From an uncultured beta proteobacterium (GTDB lineage: Bacteria; Pseudomonadota; Gammaproteobacteria; Burkholderiales; Burkholderiaceae_E): a stretch of 64,000 nt of DNA. Made by a program: the position numbers and the translations under genes. The stretch spans positions 124,001 through 188,000 of the forward strand of contig CAIZNI010000056.1 of assembly GCA_903934295.1 (NCBI GenBank). The letters run 5' to 3'. Numbering within the stretch: position 1 is the stretch's first letter; each line of letters opens with the position of its first letter. A model generated the notes under the pieces. The model did not search any database and was not told the DNA's origin. It saw nothing but the letters and a program-made list of their open reading frames with translations. Positions 59,132 to 64,000 of this stretch are shown here, one piece after another.

Positions 59132-60162
59132 CAGCGGACCGTCGGTGCCTCGAGGGTGCCGCCCCGCGTCGCCACCACTTCATGGATCGGTCCGTGTGCG
59201 CGCAGTGCGCCGACCCACAGCTGCTGCCAGCAGTCCCAGAGCAGGGTCTGCTCGGCCGGCGCCAGATCGCGCAGGATCCGCAGGCCGCTCTGCTCGACGG
59301 TGGCGGTGGTGACGCTGGCGGCGAGCACCGCGCAATCGTCACCCAGGCCGCGCAGCATCCGCGTCAGGTAGTCGGCCGCGCAGTCGGCGCCGCCGTCGGA
59401 CGCGCCGACCAGCGCGGCGGTCTCGCGCCAGTACTGCATGCCGATCAGGCGCGCCGCCAGTCCCGCCAACTCGCGGGTGTCGTCTTCACCGATCACCTCG
59501 GCCAGGGTGACGATGCCGTTGCGGATGTATTCGAGTGCGTAGTTCCGGGCGGCCTTGCGCAGCCGCTCCGGATTCCACTGCGCCTGCGGCGCGCGCGGCT
59601 GGCGGGCCGGGTCGGCGGGCGGTGGACGCTCGCCGGGCGCAAAGCGCAGCCGCTCGGCGGGCGCCAGGTCGTGGTCATGCTCGAGGAAGTAGCCGCACAG
59701 GCCGAACTCGCCGCTCATGTCCTCGCTCACGCACACGAATCCCAGCCGCGGATTGCCCAGCGAGACGCCGTTGTGCGCATACCAGCCCTCGAGGAAGCCG
59801 CGGCTCGCCTCGATCGGCACGCCGCAGATGGTCGGGCCGTCGAACATCCAGCGCGGATAGCGGAAGCGCACCCAGGCCTTGCGGTCGCTTTCCTCGGCGT
59901 ACTCGACCGCGACGCCGCCCATCTCGTTGGACAGCACGTGGTAGCGCGCGCAGGCCACCGCGTGCGGCAGTCCGGTCAGCCCGAGCTTGTCGAAGCTGGA
60001 CAGGAATTTCGCCTCGTGCTGGCGGCGAAACAGCCGGAACATCCACTGGCCCACGACCGAGGGGCCGCGCCGGCTGGCGATCATCAGCTGCAGGCCGAGC
60101 AGGTAGGCGTGGTGCAGGCGGGCCTGGGCGTCGATCGCCGGGCCGGTGTTCGAGTCGGTCAT
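59116..60162 (-). CDS. Conserved protein of unknown function (348 aa)
   Basis: A 348-residue protein on the minus strand, no signal peptide or membrane segments. The first 170 residues look globular with conserved-looking segments (HHAYLLGLQLMIASRRGPSVVGQWMFRLFRR, YHVLSNEMGGVAVEYAEESDRKAWVRFRYPRWMFDGP, CGYFLEHDHDLAPAERLRF). A Pro/Arg-rich linker (residues about 190-210) leads to a mostly helical C-terminal half (WNPERLRKAARNYALEYIRNGIVTLAEVIGEDDTRELAGLAARLIGMQYW). I do not recognise the family; LEHDHDLAPAERL hints at a ligand- or metal-binding loop. Its 3' end is part of the 14-bp repeat array. Confidence 0.75.
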   Translation of the reverse strand: MTDSNTGPAIDAQARLHHAYLLGLQLMIASRRGPSVVGQWMFRLFRRQHEAKFLSSFDKLGLTGLPHAVACARYHVLSNEMGGVAVEYAEESDRKAWVRFRYPRWMFDGPTICGVPIEASRGFLEGWYAHNGVSLGNPRLGFVCVSEDMSGEFGLCGYFLEHDHDLAPAERLRFAPGERPPPADPARQPRAPQAQWNPERLRKAARNYALEYIRNGIVTLAEVIGEDDTRELAGLAARLIGMQYWRETAALVGASDGGADCAADYLTRMLRGLGDDCAVLAASVTTATVEQSGLRILRDLAPAEQTLLWDCWQQLWVGALRAHGPIHEVVATRGGTLEAPTVRWTIGG

Positions 60163-60503
60163 GATGGGGGCGGCGCTCCGGAGGACGGGGCGCAGTTCGA
60201 AGGATCAGCCCCTTCCGGGGAGTTTGCCTGAGATATCGCTAGCACGGTTTCCGGAAACGGGCTATCATCGAAGGCTGCGCTGAACGTTTTCTCGTTGTTT
60301 CGCTGCCGATTCTCAGGCAGCGGCTCCAGGCTCTGATCAGCTCTTTCTCATCGTCCCCGACCTTTCGCCCTGCCGAGGCATTTTGCCCCGGTTCAGGCTG
60401 GCATTGCGGTCTTCGGTTGGCGTCGATGCTTTGACGTCCACCGTGTCCGCACGGTCAACTCACCCCGTCCGCAACGCCCGGGGTGCGCGAAAGGTTGTTC
60501 CTG
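60163..60503 (+). other. Long non-coding leader region upstream of the RhlE-type helicase
   Basis: 341 bp with no convincing gene. Notable elements are a perfect 12-bp palindrome GTTTCCGGAAAC at 60247-60258, followed by TATCAT that could be a -10, and a 7-bp hairpin CGCTGCC-GATTCTCA-GGCAGCG at 60301-60322. The part after 60265 is richer in pyrimidines than its surroundings (TTTTCTCGTTGTTTCG, GCTCTTTCTCATCG). A long 5' leader would suit a cold-inducible DEAD-box gene, but no known cold-shock or riboswitch motif is recognised. Confidence 0.4.
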
Positions 60504-61880
60504 ATGAATTTTGCCGAACTCGGGCTCAAGTCCCCCCTGCTTGAAGCCATCACTGCCGCCGGTTACACCGAACCCACCGCTGTCCAGCTCGAGGCCATTC
60601 CGGCCGCGCTGGCGGGCTCCGACCTGCTCGTGTCCTCGCACACCGGCAGCGGCAAGACCGCCGCCTTCATGCTGCCGGCGCTGCAGCGCCTGGGCACCCA
60701 GCCCGGTGCCCGCGGCAAGGGCCCGCGCGTGCTGGTCCTGACCCCCACCCGTGAACTGGCGCTGCAGATCAACCGCGCCGCGCTCGACTATGGCAAGGGC
60801 GTGCGCAACCTGCGTACCGCCGCGCTGGTCGGCGGCAGCTCCTATGCGCACCAGCTGCGCTCGCTCGAGCGCCCGGTCGACATCGCGGTGGCCACGCCGG
60901 GCCGCCTGATCGACCACCTGGAACGGGGCCGCATCGACCTGTCGCGGGTCGAGATCCTGGTGCTCGACGAAGCCGACCGGATGCTCGACATGGGCTTCCT
61001 GGAAGATGTCGAGAACATCGTCGGGCGCACGCCCGAAACGCGTCAGACCATGATGTTCTCGGCCACGCTCGACGGCGTGGTGGGCAACCTGGCCCGCCGC
61101 CTGACGCGCGATGCCCGCCGCATCGAAGTCGTGACCAGCGAGCAGCAGCATGCCAATGTCGAGCAGATCGTTCTGTACGCCGACGACCTGTCGCACAAGA
61201 ACAAGCTGCTCGATGCGCTGCTGCGCAATCCCGACATGCAGCAATGCGTGGTGTTCGCGGCCACCAAGATGGCGGCCGACCAGATCGCGGTGCAGCTCGA
61301 GGAAAGCGGCTTTCGCGCCGCCTCGCTGCATGGCGACATGCACCAGGGTCAACGCAATCGCACGCTGCAGGGCATGCGCGAGGGTCGCACCCAGGTGCTG
61401 GTCGCCACCGATGTGGCGGCTCGCGGCATCGACGTGGCGGGCATCTCGCACGTGATCAATTTCGACTCGCCGCGCCAGGCCGAGGACTATGTCCACCGGA
61501 TCGGTCGTACTGGCCGCGCCGGACGCACCGGCACCGCGGTCACGCTGATGAACCACCACGAGCGTCATCGCACCCGCGACATCGAGCGCTACACCGGCCA
61601 GCCGCTGCGCATCGAGACCATTGCCGGTCTCGAGCCGCGCCGTCGTCCGACCAAGCCGTCGTTCGGCGCACCGAGCGGTCCGCGCGGTGCCGATCCGCGC
61701 CGCGGCGCACCGGGCGGTCCGCGTGGCGGGTATGCCGGGCGCGCAGCCCACGGCTCGCATGCCGGCGCTTCCGCCCATTCGGGTGCCCATGCCGGGGCAG
61801 GTCCCGCGCCGGCGGCCGACAGCCGCGGCCCGCGTTCGGGCCCGGGCCAGGGTTACACGGCGCGTCCGCGCAGCCGATGA
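60504..61880 (+). CDS. rhlE: DEAD-box ATP-dependent RNA helicase, RhlE type
   Basis: The start ATG at 60504 (MNFAELGLKSPLLEAITAAGYTEPTAVQLEAIPAAL) gives 458 residues; track starts earlier by seven codons. Motifs: Q motif TEPTAVQ, I SSHTGSGKT, Ia PTRELA, II DEAD (VLDEADRMLDMGF), III SAT, V ARGIDVAG, VI HRIGRTGRAG. A basic, Gly/Pro/Arg-rich C-terminal tail (RRRPTKPSFGAPSGPRGADPRRG...) is typical of RhlE and probably binds RNA nonspecifically. It remodels ribosomal and other RNAs. The stop overlaps the next gene's start. Confidence 0.95.
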   Translation: MNFAELGLKSPLLEAITAAGYTEPTAVQLEAIPAALAGSDLLVSSHTGSGKTAAFMLPALQRLGTQPGARGKGPRVLVLTPTRELALQINRAALDYGKGVRNLRTAALVGGSSYAHQLRSLERPVDIAVATPGRLIDHLERGRIDLSRVEILVLDEADRMLDMGFLEDVENIVGRTPETRQTMMFSATLDGVVGNLARRLTRDARRIEVVTSEQQHANVEQIVLYADDLSHKNKLLDALLRNPDMQQCVVFAATKMAADQIAVQLEESGFRAASLHGDMHQGQRNRTLQGMREGRTQVLVATDVAARGIDVAGISHVINFDSPRQAEDYVHRIGRTGRAGRTGTAVTLMNHHERHRTRDIERYTGQPLRIETIAGLEPRRRPTKPSFGAPSGPRGADPRRGAPGGPRGGYAGRAAHGSHAGASAHSGAHAGAGPAPAADSRGPRSGPGQGYTARPRSR

Positions 61881-63193
61881 CCGGCCAACCCGCCGGAACC
61901 GCCCTGCCGCGTCGTGTCGCGGTGGTGGGTGGCGGGCCGGCGGGTCTGATGGCGGCCGAGCGACTGGCCGACGGGGGCTGCACGGTCGATCTCTTCGACG
62001 CGATGCCCTCGGTGGGACGCAAATTCCTGCTCGCCGGCAAGGGCGGGCTGAACATCACCCATTCCGAACCCGCCGAGCGCTTCGGCGACCGGTTCGGCGC
62101 GGCCGGCGACTGGCTCGCGCCGATGCTGGCCGGGTTCGGCCCGGCCGAACTGCGGGCCTGGGTCCATGGCCTGGGGATCGACACCTTTGTCGGCACCTCC
62201 GGTCGGGTCTTCCCTGAACACATGAAAGCGGCGCCGCTGCTGCGTGCGTGGCTGCACCGGCTGCGCGCGCAGGGCATTCGCTTTCACATGCGTGCGCGCT
62301 GGAGCGGATTCGCGCCGGCGCCCACCGGGGAGGTCGCGCTGTGCTTCGACGCCCGGTCGGGCGACGAGCCGCTGCGCCACGAGGCCGGGGTGGACGGTCA
62401 TCCGCGCTCGTTCGATGCGGTGGTGTTGGCGCTGGGCGGGGCGAGCTGGCCGCAGCTGGGCTCCGATGGCCGTTGGTGGCCGGTGCTCCAGGACCAGGGC
62501 GTGGCGCTGGCACCGCTGGTGCCGGCGAACTGCGGATTCGATGCCGGCTGGTCCGAGCATTTTGCGACCCGGTTTGCCGGCGCCGCGGTGAAGTCGGTCG
62601 CTGCGGGTGTGCAGCCGGACGCGGCGCCCCGGCAGGGCGAGTTCGTGGTGACCGCCACCGGTGTCGAGGGCAGCCTGGTCTACACCCTTGCTCCCGAACT
62701 GCGCGACCGGATCGCGCGCGAAGGCATGGCCTTCCTGTTTCTGGATCTGTTGCCCGACCGTTCGCTGGCGCGGGTGTCCGATGAGTTGTCGCGCCCGCGT
62801 GGCGGGCGTTCGATGTCGAATCACCTGCGGGTGCGACTGGGGCTGACCGGCGTGAAGGCGGCGCTGCTGCGCGAATGCGCGGCGCCGACGGTGTTCGATG
62901 ATCCGGCGCAACTGGCGGGCGCGGTGAAGGCCTTGCCGGTGCGGCTGTTCGCCGCGCGTCCGATCGCCGAGGCGATCAGCACCGCCGGTGGCGTGACACG
63001 CGAGGCAACCGATTCGCACCTGATGCTGCGCGGGCTGCCGGGGGTTTTCTGTGCGGGCGAGATGCTCGACTGGGAGGCGCCCACTGGCGGCTATCTGCTG
63101 ACGGCCAGCCTGGCCAGCGGCCGGGCGGCGGCTGCGGGGGTGCTCGGCTGGCTGCAGGCGCAGGGACCGGCGGCGCAGGGGTCGGCGGCATAG
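61877..63193 (+). CDS. NAD(P)/FAD-dependent oxidoreductase, BaiN/HI0933 family
   Basis: The start ATG at 61877 overlaps the helicase stop (ATGA), giving 438 residues. The Rossmann FAD motif is VAVVGGGPAGLMAAERLA, followed by the family-specific VGRKFLLAGKGGLNITHSE and EGSLVYTLAPELRDR. GELxDxxAPTGGYLL-type end: CAGEMLDWEAPTGGYLLTASLASGRAAAAG. HI0933 proteins carry FAD with an inserted domain; only a few relatives have known roles (BaiN bile-acid reduction). The last ten residues and the stop lie inside a 15-bp tandem array. Confidence 0.9.
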   Translation: MTGQPAGTALPRRVAVVGGGPAGLMAAERLADGGCTVDLFDAMPSVGRKFLLAGKGGLNITHSEPAERFGDRFGAAGDWLAPMLAGFGPAELRAWVHGLGIDTFVGTSGRVFPEHMKAAPLLRAWLHRLRAQGIRFHMRARWSGFAPAPTGEVALCFDARSGDEPLRHEAGVDGHPRSFDAVVLALGGASWPQLGSDGRWWPVLQDQGVALAPLVPANCGFDAGWSEHFATRFAGAAVKSVAAGVQPDAAPRQGEFVVTATGVEGSLVYTLAPELRDRIAREGMAFLFLDLLPDRSLARVSDELSRPRGGRSMSNHLRVRLGLTGVKAALLRECAAPTVFDDPAQLAGAVKALPVRLFAARPIAEAISTAGGVTREATDSHLMLRGLPGVFCAGEMLDWEAPTGGYLLTASLASGRAAAAGVLGWLQAQGPAAQGSAA

Positions 63194-63247
63194 GGGTCGG
63201 CGGCATAGGGACCGGCGGCATGGTGACCGGCGGCATGGTGACCGGCG
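63158..63247. repeat. Six tandem copies of a 15-bp unit spanning the stop codon of the BaiN-like gene
   Basis: 15-bp units start at 63158, 63173, 63188, 63203, 63218 and 63233 (GCGCAGGGACCGGCG, GCATAGGGGTCGGCG, GCATGGTGACCGGCG and variants). Unit 1 and 2 encode the C-terminal AQGPAAQGSA; the TAG stop (63191-63193) lies in unit 3. The others are non-coding and end 32 bp before the next gene. The last two units are identical, indicating recent duplication. Confidence 0.92.
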
Positions 63248-63278
63248 GCATAATCGGGGTCTGCCAAACGGAGATCCC

Positions 63279-64000
63279 ATGACTGCTTCCACCCGCACCC
63301 TGTTCGAGCCGCTGGACTCGGGGTCGCTGCACCTGCCCAACCGACTGGTCATGGCCCCGATGACGCGTTCATTCGCGCCCACCGGCGTGCCCACCGCCGA
63401 GACCGCCGCCTACTACGCGCGTCGCGCGGCCCAGGATGTGGGCCTGATCATCACCGAAGGCACCCTGATCGAGCGGCCCGCTGCCGGCAACGATCCGGCG
63501 GTGCCGCGTTTCTACGGCGCCGACGCGCTGGCCGGCTGGGCCGAGGTGGTCAAGGCGGTCAAGGCGGTGGGCGGGCGCATCTGGCCGCAGATCTGGCATG
63601 TGGGCGCGCTGCGCAGCGCCAGCCAGTCCTGGCGTCCCGACTCGCCCTTCGAGAGTCCGTCGGGTTTGAGCCGCCCCGAGCGGACGTCCGGCGTGGCGAT
63701 GACCGAGGCCGACATCATCGCGACCATCGAGGCGTTCGCCCAGGCCGGCGCGCAGGCGATGCGCCTGGGCTTCGACGGTGTCGAACTGCACGGCGCCCAT
63801 GGCTATCTGATCGATCAGTTTTTCTGGGCCGGCAGCAATCAGCGTACCGACCAGTGGGGCGGCGCGACGCTGGCGCAGCGCAGCCGCTTCGCCGCCGAAA
63901 CGATTGCCGCGGTACGCCGGGCGACGCGCCCCGATTTTCCGATCGCGATCCGTCTGTCGCAATGGAAGCAGCAGGACTTCCCGGCGCGCATGGCGCTGAC
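63279..64000 (+). CDS. Alkene reductase / NADH:flavin oxidoreductase, Old Yellow Enzyme family (C-terminus beyond window)
   Basis: The first 240 codons of an FMN-dependent ene-reductase, start ATG 63279 after GGAG. Landmarks: LFEPLDSGSLHLPNRLVMAPMTRSFA, IITEGTLIERPAAG, IWPQIWHVGALR (H-x-G), AFAQAGAQAMRLGFDGVELHGAHGYLIDQFFW with the catalytic His-Gly-Ala-His-Gly-Tyr, and NQRTDQWGGATLAQRSRF. Family members (NemA, XenA-like) reduce activated C=C bonds, nitro esters or quinones with NAD(P)H. Cut by the right edge at an ALT residue. Confidence 0.92.
   Translation, partial: MTASTRTLFEPLDSGSLHLPNRLVMAPMTRSFAPTGVPTAETAAYYARRAAQDVGLIITEGTLIERPAAGNDPAVPRFYGADALAGWAEVVKAVKAVGGRIWPQIWHVGALRSASQSWRPDSPFESPSGLSRPERTSGVAMTEADIIATIEAFAQAGAQAMRLGFDGVELHGAHGYLIDQFFWAGSNQRTDQWGGATLAQRSRFAAETIAAVRRATRPDFPIAIRLSQWKQQDFPARMAL

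Noticed and set aside
63158-63247. Possible CRISPR array
   Set aside because: Units are contiguous with no spacers and the repeat is only 15 bp; the same applies to the other arrays in the window.
1-64000. tRNA, rRNA, insertion sequences, integrases or attachment sites
   Set aside because: None recognised by eye: no conserved tRNA T-loop context outside coding sequence, no transposase or integrase motifs, and no terminal inverted repeats. A tRNA scan would settle the first point.

Overview
The window is a GC-rich (roughly 68-70 % by eye), densely coding bacterial chromosome segment with no rRNA, tRNA, insertion sequence, prophage or CRISPR array that I could see. The gene content points to a betaproteobacterium of the order Burkholderiales: a Bug/TctC-type tricarboxylate-type receptor, several branched-chain and sulfonate-type ABC systems, many GntR/LysR-controlled catabolic units, and a System I cytochrome c maturation cluster. 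The species cannot be named from the sequence alone.

Layout. (1) 1-6.7 kb: start of a ChaA-like antiporter and a LysR regulator (minus), divergent from a complete Liv-type ABC uptake operon ending in a CnbZ-like deaminase-family gene. (2) 6.7-10.2 kb: an ACAD10-type phosphotransferase and a large multidomain lipoprotein. (3) 10.2-17.7 kb: a minus-strand operon permease-ATPase-binding protein-TctC receptor-TauD dioxygenase, divergent from GntR/UTRA regulator-PhyH dioxygenase-hydroxyisobutyrate-type dehydrogenase. (4) 17.7-23.9 kb: two solute-binding proteins upstream of a 1228-residue hybrid histidine kinase, with no permease or ATPase: a candidate binding-protein-coupled sensor. (5) 24.2-28.5 kb: HpcH/HpaI aldolase, CoA transferase, dehydrogenase, MFS carrier. 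(6) 28.5-33 kb: AlgD-type nucleotide-sugar dehydrogenase, then a three-gene CYP153-type P450 alkane hydroxylase cassette (ferredoxin, P450, reductase). (7) 33-39.8 kb: DUF1254 protein, cupin, RlmJ, then a GntR-controlled sugar-acid module (IlvD/Edd dehydratase, RraA-like protein, alpha/beta hydrolase). (8) 39.7-42.2 kb: OxyR divergent from rubrerythrin, a stand-alone rubredoxin (missed by the ORF track) and a GDT1-type Mn/Ca transporter: a peroxide-defence unit. (9) 42.2-49.3 kb: GST-like protein, D-aminoacylase, a YGHP-repeat secreted protein, MFS carrier, orphan ParA, Fe-type alcohol dehydrogenase. (10) 49.4-58 kb: ccmI-A-B-C-D-E-F-G-H on the minus strand (ccmD also missed by the track), preceded by argE. 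(11) 58-64 kb: KDG-kinase-like sugar kinase, an unrecognised 348-residue protein, an RhlE-type helicase, a BaiN/HI0933 flavoprotein and the beginning of an Old Yellow Enzyme.

A cross-cutting signal is the frequent occurrence of perfect or near-perfect short tandem arrays (units of 9, 14, 15, 16, 18, 21 bp). Two of them run across the stop codon of a gene into the intergenic space, and others sit in interdomain linkers or between operon genes. This suggests local slippage or duplication is an active source of C-terminal and linker variation in this genome. The most notable functional loci are the binding-protein/hybrid-kinase locus, the CYP153 cassette, the OxyR-rubrerythrin-rubredoxin-GDT1 unit, and a CcmH with no visible signal peptide.
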